Assembly (NCBI GenBank): GCA_022225965.2
Contig: JAKJXP020000118.1
Location: forward strand, 62,001-126,000
DNA length: 64,000 nt
Direction: 5' to 3'
Source of the DNA: Diatrype stigma
Taxonomy: Eukaryota; Ascomycota; Sordariomycetes; Xylariales; Diatrypaceae
Part shown: positions 1-10,563 of the stretch, in pieces
Numbering within the stretch: the stretch's first letter is position 1
Layout of the letters: each line of letters begins with the position of its first letter
Translations under genes and position numbers: made by a program
The notes under the pieces: model-generated
The model's input: the letters and a program-made list of their open reading frames with translations, nothing else
What the model was told of the DNA's origin: nothing
Database searches by the model: none

Positions 1-9
1 GAACCGGGC

Positions 10-2644
10 ATGGAACATAACCGCCGCGGGATAGCTGGACTATTCTTGCCGTCTTGGAAGACATTCAGCAGGACACTCCTCTTCTTTCACGGCCTTCTTC
101 TCGTAGCTACGACTTCGGCGTTGCCTTCAGTTCCAAATCACGTCCACCAAAGGCGACAGTCCGCAGTGAATCCTACGGCATGCGCTGAGATTTCGCCCGC
201 GACGGCTTCAAAACGTGCCGCTAGCCCGTCAGGTCCGTATAAGTCTATATCCTGCGATGAGGTCTGCCACCGTGGAAGTGATTGGTTATTAACTAGAAAC
301 ATAGCCCTCGCGACCGTCCCGGCTTCGCTCGCCTTCGAATGTCTTCGGTCGGTGCCGAATAAGCCCGGACCTGCGGACCAGCTGGTCTCGAGTTTGAAAG
401 CCTATGTGGAGTGGCAGAGCACTCTCGCATGGTTGAAAGCACCGCCAGCTTCGTATATGCTGCCGCCAGTAGATATCCAAGGTAACCTAGACAACATCTC
501 AGCTACCGCTGCGGACGGAGGATACGAGAGCGAGTATGACTTCCAGCTAGCGATTTATCAGACCATCATCTCTGCGCATGATGGCCATTTTTCCTACCGC
601 CCAGACATTTTCAAGGCCTTTGTCTTTCGCAACAATCTTGCTGCGGATATAGTATCTGTGTCAACCGACGGCTTAGAGCTGCCGAAGCTGTATCATCGAG
701 GTACGTAGTATACGGGAAAGAAGACCCGCCCCTTTCAAGCCTCGTACAATTACTCAACAAAGGTATTTGCTGTAGATGCTCTTGCGGCAGATGCGCAGGA
801 CCCACCAGTTGCCATCACCCAGATCAACGGACAAGATGCCGTGAAGTTCCTGGACCAGATGAGCGCGAAGTACAGCAGCTTCCAGGATCCAGACTCGCAA
901 TGGAACTCGCAGTTCCCGAACTACGCCAACCCCAGCGCCCTGCTGTCCATAGCCGCCTCGCTGGAGTACATGGGCGACAACCTCACCCTCACCTACGAGA
1001 ACGGCGAGGAGAAGACGGGGCCCAGCTTCGCAGTCGTCCGAGACGGCGCCGACTTCGACGGTATCGAGAGCGGGGAGGACTTCTATAGCAAGTTCTGCGA
1101 CCCCGATAACGCGGAAGGCACCACGGCGGCGGCGACGGCGGCGTCAACATCGAGCTCTCGGGCGGAAGAAAGAGAGTCGGTGGATGAGGTGGTGTTTCCG
1201 GACCCGGTAGTGAAGGATAGCGGAGCCAACGAGACCTTCGGCTTCTTTCTCACCGACCCCGGGTACGACGACGTTGCCGTTCTGTCGGTCTCGTCCTTTG
1301 CCGGCGAAGGTGTGGAGAGCGTGGAGTACCTGACCAATTTCCAGGAAGTCGTGGCATCGTTCCTGGACCAAAGCAAACAGGCTGGGAAGAAGCGCCTGAT
1401 CGTCGACCTCTCGGCGAACGGCGGTGGCTTCGTAGTCGCCGGGTTCGAGCTCTTCGCCCAGGTTCGTCTACCAAAATAGTCCCCCAATCTTCCCCCCTGC
1501 CCTGCCTGCCTCTTCCTCGTGGCTAACTAGCTCTGTGCAATCGATGCAGATTTTCCCCAACATCAGCCAGTTCGGCGCCGACAACATGCGGCTGTCCGAC
1601 AGCCTTAGCGACATCGCCAACGTGATCGGGGGCCTGCCGGCGGATTTCCAACCGACAACCCCGAACGAGGCCGCGGCGCTGCAGGCGCTGACGCAGAGCT
1701 CGGTGCTCAGCAACCTGATCCCGGGCGGGGTGTTCACGCCGGCGGGGGAGATGTTCGCGTCGGTCGACGACATCGTCGCGCCCGTGGCCCTGCAGGGCGA
1801 CGAGTTCACGGCGTACCAGAACACGCCGCTGAACATGCCGGCCTCGGACTTCAACCTGACGGGCACGGGCAGCCGGGCGGACCCGCCCCCGGCCGTCTTC
1901 GCCCCCTCCGACGTCGTGCTGCTGACCGACGGCACCTGCGGGTCCACCTGCACCATCTTCTCGTACCTGATGATCCTCGAGGCGGGCGTGCGCACCGTCA
2001 CGGCGGGCGGGCGGCCGCGCCCCGGCCCCATCCAGGCCATCGCGGGCGTCGAGGGCGCCCAGGTGTTCTACTTCTCGGACCTGGCGCAGGCCGCGGCCGC
2101 CGTGCAGGTGCTGGGACCGGCGGCGGCGGCCGACCCGCCGGCCGACCCGCGGCAGCTCGGCCTGCTGGCGGACGGCTACGCGGTCCGGCGCGCGATGGAC
2201 CCGGCCAGCGGGGGCGGGTCCGTCAACGGCAAGAACGCGTTCGGCAAGGCCGACGCGCGCACGCCCTTCCAGTTCCTGTACGAGCCGGCCAACTGCCGCT
2301 TCTTCTACACGGCGGACATGCTCGACCGGCCTGAGGCCGCGTGGCGGCGCGCCGTCGACGCCGCCTGGACCGACCCCGCCCGCTTCTGCGTCGAGGGGAG
2401 CCGCGCCGCGGCGCCCGCCAACGCCACGTCCCAGGCTGTCGACCCCCTGTTCGAGAGCAGCTCGCAGAAGTCGGCGGCCGATGGCGGCTCGTCGGATGGC
2501 GGCGCGAGCGGCGCCGCGTCCGAAGCGGGGAATTCTAGGAACGGCGCGGAATCCTCGGCCGTGGTTGCTACTGGGGGGCGAGGATCCCAGGCTGTGGCTA
2601 TAGCTGCACTTGCGGCCGCCGCGACTTGGCTGTGGACTGGATAA
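10..2644 (+). CDS. Secreted or GPI-anchored S41-family serine peptidase (CPAF-like)
   Basis: Three exons, 10-700, 776-1461 and 1550-2644, joined in frame give about 823 aa. Both introns have GT-AG ends, and the first would put a stop in frame if retained. The N-terminus has a basic then hydrophobic stretch (FFHGLLLVATTSALP) suited to a signal peptide. Residues around 190 carry AHDGHFSY, placed like the catalytic His of CPAF-type S41 peptidases (H193). The C-terminal half has DLSANGGG and then TDGTCGSTCT, where S591 is the likely nucleophile. The protein ends in a Ser/Gly-rich tract and a hydrophobic tail (AVAIAALAAAATWLW), the usual layout of a GPI signal. Fungal members of this family are secreted or wall-bound; the substrate is unknown. 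The first ATG is only nine bases from the window edge, so an upstream exon cannot be excluded. Family call is confident; GPI anchoring is inferred. Confidence 0.85.
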
Positions 2645-3439
2645 TCCTTGGGATACTTAGACGCTAGAGGCAGATGTCGCTGGAAAGGATTGGATGAGTA
2701 TACAGGCTGCTAGATGCACGGCAGCCCTCGAGTGGCCATCGACCATAAACAGCTACTGAAGAGTCCTGGAAGACACATAGAAATATTGCATATTTAATAC
2801 ATAGATACACCTCCCGATACTAGTAACAACATAGCACTCGTTTACTAAGGATTTGGTGTGGAGATTGACGACGGTTTTGTCTTATTTGCTCTCGAAGTTG
2901 AAGCTGATGATTGGGTCGCTCTTGTCGATCCGAAACCTTGACCCGACCACATGTGTATATAGAGCCTAGAGAAGATCCTTTGGAAAGATCCGTTCCTCAG
3001 ACGTATGCTTCTCTTCTCTGGTACTGTGTCGATCCAGAGTGGTAGACTAGCTGATAAATAGGGGGGAGGTAGATAGTAGATGACCCCTGGCCTCTACCGA
3101 AAGGGAGGAAATGACCCTTGAATATAGCCTTGGCAACTCTCAAGAACGGCCCCTACAGCCTCTAAAACGTTATCCACCGTCACCCCTTCACCAGTACACC
3201 TTCGTACAACGACCCTATCTTGGCTTGCGTTTATTACTCATCACTGGTTTAACCCCCTAATCTGTTGATGTTGTGTTGTACACCACATTCTATACCTACG
3301 AAGGTATGATCAAAATCTAGGTAAGTCTATGATTCAACTGCCACTTATTAGACCATGCAAGAACCCCGCCAATTCTGTCTAACACCAAAAGTCCCATGGC
3401 CAAGAAACCGCCTAGAACTCTAGGTCTCTGCTGCCAACA
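2645..3439. other. Intergenic, no gene seen
   Basis: This holds the 3' flank of the S41 peptidase gene and AT-richer DNA leading to the solo LTR. Six-frame reading shows only short open frames without motifs or credible splice continuation. No tRNA or ordered repeat was found. Confidence 0.5.
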
Positions 3440-3619
3440 TGTCAGAGACTTATGTAAGATAGCACTATAGTAGCGGTGACCCACCAGCGACCCTATATAT
3501 AGAGGGCTTCGCCCTCCCTAGCTCTTGGAACAGGGCAGGATTTATTGCTCTTCTAGATCTTACCTATACTACAGTATCTACATTCTTCCTTTCACTCTGT
3601 GTCGACAAATCCCCTGACA
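3440..3619. mobile_element. Solo LTR of an LTR retrotransposon
   Basis: A 180-bp block begins TGTCAG and ends CTGACA, a perfect 6-bp inverted terminal pair of the TG...CA type that bounds LTRs. It is flanked by the identical 5-bp word CAACA at 3435-3439 and at 3620-3624, the target duplication expected of a retrotransposon integrase. Inside are a TATA-like run (about 3493-3500) and a small GAGGGCTTCGCCCTC hairpin. No primer-binding site, gag or pol follows, so this is a solo LTR left by LTR-LTR recombination. Copia versus Gypsy cannot be told from this alone. Confidence 0.8.
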
Positions 3620-3898
3620 CAACACCCGAATCTTCAAAGTTTAGTTTTAGGGGAGGTTGTTTGAATGGAAAGGACACCCGGGCTTGTGATGGTTATTCCC
3701 CAACCTGAAAATGATCCGCTGGTCTACACCGCATTGGTAGCACCATTCGGATTTGCATATGGTACCTGGATACTGTTAGAGGAGCGATCTCGAGACTTGC
3801 TCGATATGAGGCACAACGAGCCGCTAGAAGTACTATGTGCTCGTGACACCGGATGAGGAGTCCAGCGGGAAGCGGTTCGTCTAGCGGAACAAGCTCAG

Positions 3899-6082
3899 CT
3901 AACCCCGACAACTACCATAATGAGTTCCGTGTCTAGCGAGGCACATCCAGCAGAACTGGTAGTTACAGGCAAGACCTGTACAAAGCATTAACACTCGCCA
4001 AGATCAAGGATGACAGAAGTTGGATACCGAAACCGAACAGAAGAATGGCGCGCGCATCTCACCTCGGAGGGAAAGCTAAGATAGAGCTTGGGCGTGTCCC
4101 CGTCGCATGGATCCAAGAAACAAACTCAAACGGTATCTCTATGACGAAACAAAACGACTTACAGGTCATGTGAGAGCTGGGAAGATGTCAGCATATGTGC
4201 CAAGTTCTGGCTTGCGCGGAGAGCATCGACTTACCAACCCCTATTCTTCTCGATCGGCGACTTGCAGCCGGGACAGGGCTTCGTCGTCCTCTCCACCGTG
4301 CTCCGGCTCAGGTCCTCCTCGGCCTTTTTGCGCACCGCCTCTTTGCGCATCTTCTCGGCCCTGTCCGACCTCTTCGGGCTTTCGTCCTCGCGGCGCTGGC
4401 GCTCGGCCGCCTCTTTGCGCATCTTCTCGGCCCTGTCCAACCTCTTCTGGCTTTCGTCCTCGCGGCGCTGGCGCTCGGCCGCGTCTCTGCGCTTCTGCTC
4501 GGCCGCGTCTCTGCGCTTCTGCTCGGCCGCGTCTCTGCGCTGGCGCTCGGCCGCGTCTCTGCGCTGGCGCTCGGCGCGCTCCCGCTTCTCCTGCCGTCGC
4601 GCCTCCTCCTGCCCCTCCGCCTCCACCAGGGACTGCGCGAGCCGGCGGTCTTCCTCCTCCTGGCGGCGGCGCGCCTCCTCCTCCTCCTCGTCCTCCTCCT
4701 CCGCCTCCTCGTCCTCCTCCTCCTCCTCGTCCTCGTCCTCCTCGTCGTCGTCGTCGTCGTCGTCGTCGTCCTCCTCCTCCTCCGCCAGGGACAGCGCGAG
4801 CCGGCGGTCTTCCTCCTCCTGGCGGCGGCGGGCCTCCGCCTCCACCAAGGACCGCGCGAGCCGGCGGTCTTCCTCCGCCTGGCGGCGGCGGCGGGCCTCC
4901 TGCTCCTCCGCCTCCACCAGGGACTGCGCGAGCCGGCGGTCTTCCTCCTCCTGGCGGCGGCGGGCCTCCTGCTCCGCCGCGACCGCTTCGTTCAGCAGCT
5001 CGACGCGGCCGCGGAAGTGCTCGGGGTCGCGCTGCAGGGCGTCGTACTCCTCGCAGGTGAGCTCCTCATGCCACGCCACCTGGTGCCGGAAGCAGAACCG
5101 AAACCCGCACTGCGCGCACCGCACGATCGGCTGCGCGTCCCCGGCCTCGTGGATCTGCCCGGATTGGCAGCCCCCCGTGCCACTGGGACACCAGACGAAG
5201 TCCGGCGCTTGGTTGACGGCGCCGCGGAACGCCATGGTCTGGTATCTGTGTGTGGCGATGCAGTGAGATCACAGTTTGAAATATGAATATGAATATATAT
5301 ATATATATATATATATATGCAAAAGACGATCAAAGTAGGTGATGGAAGGATCGCAACTTAGCTTAGCCCTTACCTTGCAAATGTGTCTCGGTCGGCATAC
5401 CGTTCGACGTCTTCGTAGTCCATTCTCGCGCTGCACTCGGGACATCGGATATCGTTCCAAGTTTTGTTCTCGAAGTTGGTCTTGATAGACATTTCAACAC
5501 AGGCTAGACAGGTTTGTGGCGGATGCTCGCACGCGCCTGAGACCGACCGGACCGGGAATTCGTCCAACGATTTGCGGTCGACGCAAACGACACACTCCTT
5601 CATCATCTCCGGCTTAGCCGGAATGCGTTTCCCAGTGACTGCTATGTCTTCACCTTCACTGCGTTTAGTGTATCGTTGACCAAACCTATGCGAGCGTTTA
5701 GTTCAAACCACCCACCTAGCTAATAGCTCATGAAGGAAACATGAGCAATAACAGGTAATTAAACTATAAACGTAAGCACATACTCTGGACCATCGTTCTG
5801 CTTTTCGGACATCGGCATCTCGTCCGAAATTCTGAATATGTCAGGATTCGTTGCGGCATATCGTGGGAAGTGTGATGTAGATGTTGCTTTGCTGTTACTT
5901 CCACCCATTTCGTCTTCGCTACAAGTCTCCCCGTCACTATCTTCCCCGAGCGATGGATCGCTAGCATCCGAAGGACTTCTCGTGCCTATATTGAAGAATA
6001 TAGAAGGGTCCGGGGCCTGATACTGGAACGTCGGCGCTGAGGCGTCCCAGATAGCAGGTATTGTCATCTTCGCTGGTAGCAT
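3899..6082 (-). CDS. RBR-type (RING1-IBR-RING2) E3 ubiquitin ligase with a charged repeat insert
   Basis: Five exons, read 6082-5784, 5658-5374, 5245-4235, 4176-4163 and 3975-3899, give about 561 aa. RING1 starts near residue 122 (CVVC...CEHPPQTCLAC), the IBR near 213 (WCPSGTGGC...FCFRHQ), and RING2 begins PCPGCKSPIEKNRGC. RBR enzymes accept ubiquitin from an E2 on a RING2 cysteine and pass it to substrate. By family alignment that residue is C532 in the GCSHMTC motif, and C537 is a zinc ligand. Between IBR and RING2 lies an unusual stretch of roughly 250 residues: four copies of an EARRRQEEEDRRLAQSL-like unit, a long Asp/Glu run, and Arg/Lys-rich AAERQRRD repeats. The 14-nt exon 4163-4176 supplies part of the RING2 motif. 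The first RING-IBR intron (5246-5373) contains an AT dinucleotide run. Family call is firm; substrate unknown. Confidence 0.88.
4330..4985 (-). repeat. In-frame charged minisatellite inside the RBR ligase exon
   Basis: Direct repeats of about 63-78 nt encode EARRRQ-EEEDRRLAQSLVEAE-type units near 4600-4985. Shorter 24-nt units encoding AERQRRDA-type blocks lie near 4330-4580. A GTC/CTC codon run between them encodes mostly Asp and Glu. All repeats keep the frame, so they are tolerated coding repeats. Alleles probably vary in length, as is usual for such minisatellites (inference). Confidence 0.85.
5294..5318. repeat. AT dinucleotide microsatellite in an intron
   Basis: An uninterrupted AT run lies in the third-exon upstream intron (5246-5373) of the RBR ligase gene. 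It is likely length-variable but non-coding. Confidence 0.85.
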
Positions 6083-6772
6083 ATGTCTCGATTGGACACA
6101 GGAGAACCTTGATAAGAATGGCGCGGGCTGGTACTTATAGCTTTCGGAAAGACAGGGGCTGCAGTGCCGCCCCTCTGCCTAAAGGCACCTGGGCTGCTAA
6201 GGTATCTGGGCATGTAGACCGATAGGGTGTGAGTTGGTTGTGGCGCTGTCTCGGCTCTGCCCATAGGCCGACGTGTTACATCGAAGATACTCGAAGTAGT
6301 TTGGCGTTTGCCAAGCCTGAGGAATGTGTGATTCAACGTCACCCGCAGTTCTGCGGCCTGCCACGCACGCAATAAAGTGCAGCCCGATAATTCGACCATT
6401 GCAGAATATTTACCTTATGTAACTACTACCTACGTACATAGATACATGAGACCAGACTAGGTATTCCCATTTGAACTCGATCTCCATCTCAGACAGCCTA
6501 AAACTAGCTTGTCAAGTCGAAAGCTTGTCGACTCAAAACGAGGCGTACAGTTCAAATACTGGCCTACATAAATAACTATATATTCTTTTATGTGTACGCC
6601 TCTTATTATCACTTAGAATAGTCTACTTATATTACTGGTTGATGTGGGTGTCTGTCATAAGGGGCAACACGACCCACACCTATAGCGAGAGTCTCGCAGT
6701 CCTACGATTCAAAGAAATCCGGGCCTTAAAACCTTCAAGGGGTTGGATAGCCTGGAAAGGTCCTCATTCAAC
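6083..6772. other. Intergenic promoter side of the RBR gene
   Basis: This is the upstream region of the RBR ligase gene, running into the left flank of the hAT-type MITE. No gene was recognised. Small open frames lack motifs. Confidence 0.5.
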
Positions 6773-7338
6773 CAGGGTGTCACGCAACGCAATCCACTGC
6801 AACCAGCCCCTCGGATTTGGTGGATTGCCGTTGCGCAACTGCAACCAAATTGCAATTGCGTTGCATTGGTTGCAGTACCCAAAGGGGATTAAAGTAAGCG
6901 TATATACAAAGGTCGTAAGACAGATTTTTAGCGTTTACCTAACGTATTCGAAGCGTATTATTTGTAGCCCTACTTAATAAAAGGTTCCTTATTACCGACC
7001 CATTCGACCGATACCTGGCACCCCCTTCCGGCGCCCCCTTCCTGGTAATCCCCTTTCTTGGTAACCCCCTTTCCTGGCAAACCCCCCCTCCCCCTCCCCC
7101 CCTCCCAAGCTTTTACTTTAACCCCTACTAGTTCCTATAATCCTTGGTGTGGCGGTATATATTAGCCACAAACACCAGGCATTGCAACGTGCAACCAGTT
7201 GCGCAACCAGGGGAAGGTATCGTGGGTTGCGTTGCAAGTTGCGCAATTCAGGGAAATCTCGAATGGATGGGTTTCAAAGGCTGGTGGCAACCAATTGGTG
7301 GCAATCGCGTTGCACAGGTTGCGCTGCGTGACACCCTG
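6773..7338. mobile_element. Non-autonomous hAT-type MITE, 566 bp
   Basis: The block starts CAGGGTGTCACGCA and ends with its exact inverse complement. After one mismatch the inverted match continues for a further CGCAA. The flanking 8 bp are identical on both sides, CATTCAAC at 6765-6772 and 7339-7346, which is the duplication size of hAT elements. CAGGG-type ends also fit hAT. Both subterminal zones are crowded with GTTGC/GCAAC words in both orientations (6780-6880 and 7165-7325), resembling transposase-binding subterminal repeats. The middle has a C/T-rich tract (about 7010-7110) and no transposase ORF, so it would depend on a helper transposase elsewhere. Confidence 0.85.
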
Positions 7339-7410
7339 CATTCAACGAAGTCAATACTTCCACTTGTCACTTAGTGGGAGTGCCCGTTCTTGGATTACTG
7401 GTTTATTATA

Positions 7411-8048
7411 AGAGTGATGCTACACACTGATTAGTTTTTTTTTCTTATATACTGATTACTTTTTTAGCCACCTGCTAGCGGCCCGCCTATAAGCTTCCGG
7501 CCCGATTTATAGTAGCTGTATTGGTTGCAACGTTTGATGTTAATTACGAATGAACGCCGGAAGCAGCGGCGCGCTGGATAAAACGTCGAGTGTATATGAT
7601 AAATAACGTAGCCTACTTGCTTGATATTATTCGAATTGTTCCTGAAAGCCTAGATTTGTAGTGTTTTGTATGTGAATTTGCTGTATAACTCCTACGTTCG
7701 ATATCATTGACTATAACGTACCGTACCCCCTATTATTGACCTAAGACGCCCCTTTTAAAGCAACGCTTTTAAAGTGTTAGACTTCCGGCTTTATTTAATT
7801 GCTCCAATTTACCCGATAAAAACAGTATACAATTGAAGTTATAAAGGCGATAAAGCATTGTAATATAATAAAGGGGTCTGTATTATATAATTACAAGGCG
7901 CTATAAGTTAATGGGTGATGCGCTGAGTTATAGCGGGTGATGCGCTATAATAGGTCGGGCCGGAAGCTTATAGGCGGACCGCTAGCAGGTGCCTAGAAAA
8001 GTAATCAGTGTATAAGAAAAAAAACTAATCAGTGTGTAGCATTACTCT
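7411..8048. mobile_element. Non-autonomous DNA transposon with long (~95 bp) terminal inverted repeats
   Basis: Sequence 7411-7505 matches the inverse complement of 7955-8048 with few differences, including the shared blocks GCTACACACTGATTAG and CTATAAGCTTCCGG. The ends are AGAGT and ACTCT. ATTATA directly flanks both (7405-7410 and 8049-8054), so a 6-bp target duplication is possible, though AT-richness also allows a simple TA duplication. The AT-rich interior carries the 12-mer GGGTGATGCGCT twice (about 7910-7950) and no coding frame. Superfamily is unassigned. It lies only 72 bp from the hAT-type MITE. Confidence 0.8.
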
Positions 8049-8766
8049 ATTATAAAGGCTGCTATTTTCAGATCCCCAAGCCTCAAGTCTTATGGCCCAT
8101 TTTGTGGCATAGGAATGATTTCTATGCGATATTGCATTGACTATACCAGTGTGACAAGGGCTTATAGGGCTTGGAACGTATAGGAAAATCAGCTTATAAC
8201 TTTGTATGGTCTCAAGCAGCGTACTGCGGAACTAAGATCTGGTCGTCATCGAGGAATTTCGACGACGTATTTATATACAGCAATTATCGGTACGTATTAG
8301 TACGTATTCCTTTGTTTCCTGCTTCCGCGGCTTCCGCTGTTATACCTCCAGACTCCAGTGGCTATATTAGGCAGGTGTGCACTCCAATACTTCCTGCAGC
8401 AAGGGAGGGGGTGCATTCCAATACATTCTGCAGTTGGTGATAACTGCAGGTGTTATTGGTCCGGAATGTCCCCGTGTGACAGTCCCCGATGGTTTGCAAG
8501 CGAAATGCTAAGAAGTACAACTTATAGCCACTGCGGTTGACTTGGGTTTGAGGTCATGACTTAGACGAGGATCTACCTATCGATCGGCCATATCTATTGA
8601 AGATTTTCTACCTGAGTAACTAGTAATGGTGCATACGGCTTGAATGTTTATCTTTCATTCTTAAGCTTGCCAAAACAATGCAATATGCAACATAGTTGAT
8701 ACTCGAAGAGGTTCAAGCAGCGTTGGTGATGCTTCTAATCTGTCCCTTTTCCCGTCTGCCGTTCCC
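8049..8766. other. Intergenic, with one short imperfect duplication
   Basis: No gene was recognised. A 23-bp word recurs with three mismatches at 8377-8399 and 8411-8433 (both GTGCA...TGCAG). The rest is the 3' flank of the orphan coiled-coil gene and the edge of the mobile-element pocket. Confidence 0.5.
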
Positions 8767-10563
8767 TTACTCCGGCATACAAGTAGTAAACCTCCGAGCC
8801 AAACTGCTTATCCAGGTGCCATTACCTTTTTTCGAATTATCGTGATATAGAACATTCATTAATGTCCGCTCTTCCTGTCGGAATCTAGCCATTATCGTTT
8901 CGGGCGTGCCCCATGCGATCAATGTCTTCTGCTTTCGAACGACTATGGGGTCCTTGATAATTTCCCCGCGACTAACCTGCCTCATTATAAGACGTGGGGT
9001 CAGAGTGCAGATGGGATTTAATTTATGCAGGACCTGAGTGCGACCATATATTCTCGTAGGGTCGGGTACGAAGCGCTTTCGGTTGTAGAGCATGTCTTCG
9101 CAGTTAACTTGGTCCCAGATATCCAGTAGTTCCGAGGCCCGAGCCGATTCATTCTCTCCCCCATCTACACCCCGGAAGTCGATCGGTCCAAACCAATACT
9201 GGTGTATAGATGTTTGTATCTTCTCGTGAAGCCTCATTGCCGGACCAATGACTTTGCTCCCTAAGGTGAAGCGGAACTCGTCTAATCCTGAATGAGGGGG
9301 TAACAATACATAGAAGAGTTTCCCGAGCTCCTCCGCCAGGGCCTGGCAACGTTGTTGCCGCATCTGGCCGAATTTTGGGTGGCTTATGAGGCTGGCAAAA
9401 GTTTCAGCTCTCCAACTTCGCACAGCAAGAGGATCTAGGATGATGTAAGCCACGATTTACTCAGAGATAATGTGGTGATACTTAATATACCTCGTTTCGG
9501 TTGCACATAGTGAGACATCGAGTTTTCTATATCGTGCAGAATCTCGATTCCGGATGGCATTGTGCCAAACAATACCTGATTATCCAGGAAATACGTGTTA
9601 GTCACAAACAGACGGCCAAAGAACACGTGTACCTTACCGATTCAAAGATTTCCTTGTTCAAAAATCTAAAGATCGTAGCAACAATGACATCTTGATCCGT
9701 GTCTGGGAACTCCGTTAACCTGCAAAGGTCTGGGTAGCTTTCCATGAAGCTTCTGACACCATCAAGCTCTGGAATTCCTGTGAGGATGCAATTTAGCATA
9801 GATTCTGCCCGCAACAAGAGTGTGTCTTATATACTTTGCTGAACTTTGTCTTGGATTAATCGACGGTGGTGTTTATTGTCGAAGATGGGTGACATCCAAG
9901 TTTCAACCCAGTTATAGACATAGTCAAATACATCATCGAAATCCTAAGCCAGATGTCAGAATTAGAGGTATACCATGCAGGAAGGAAAGCCACTCGCCCG
10001 TCCAACTTCCTCCGGTGTGACATCCTTCACATATGGTTGTATACTTAATATATGTGAGCGAGTGTCGTCCAACTCCACCTTCGTTTCCTTTAATGAACGT
10101 TGCAACATGCGCGTTTTGTATAAAGCTTTCTGGTACGCCGTTTCGAAATAATCTTTGTTTCGCATTTCCGTTTGGAGTTGCGCCAAAAGGTTTTGGATAC
10201 TCTCCTGACATGTTGAGAGCTGCGATTGCACCTCTTCCAATTGCGGGCTCTTTGGTCTTGGGGACTGCAATGGAAGCTGGCTAGTCGCTGTGATCGGGCT
10301 GAAAGGGGGCTCAGGTCAGTCTTCACAGCAGGTGTGAATGCGATGCTGACTTACTCGGATCCAGCAGGCGCGTGAATCTGATCAAGCGATTGGTTGACAG
10401 CCCTGTCCATGCCCTCGCTTCTGGCTGTGTTGCTTCTGACTGCTCCTCCCCCGCCCTCATAGACCCCTTTTCGCGACAACTTTGGAGGTGCGTCCGAGTT
10501 GGCTTCGTCTTTGACTTCATCCATGATGCCGTCCCTCAAGAGCGTCAACCCCCCTTCACTCAT
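8767..10563 (-). CDS. Conserved-type fungal protein of unknown function with an N-terminal coiled coil
   Basis: I do not recognise a named family. Six exons, read 10563-10355, 10298-10007, 9943-9835, 9777-9638, 9575-9491 and 9434-8767, join in frame to about 500 aa. Residues roughly 75-165 are heptad-like and rich in Gln, Glu, Lys and Leu (QLEEVQSQLSTCQESIQNLL), indicating a coiled coil. The rest looks globular with no catalytic motif that I can name, and there is no signal peptide or membrane segment. An apparent in-frame TAA at 9827-9829 lies inside a 57-nt intron with GTATAT donor, TGCTAAAT branch and CACAG acceptor, so the gene is not broken. The donor at 10006 (GTTGGA) is the weakest junction. 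The protein is probably intracellular. Confidence 0.72.

Noticed and set aside
9820..9840. Premature stop (pseudogene) in the coiled-coil gene
   Set aside because: The stop lies inside a well-formed 57-nt intron; removing it keeps the frame.
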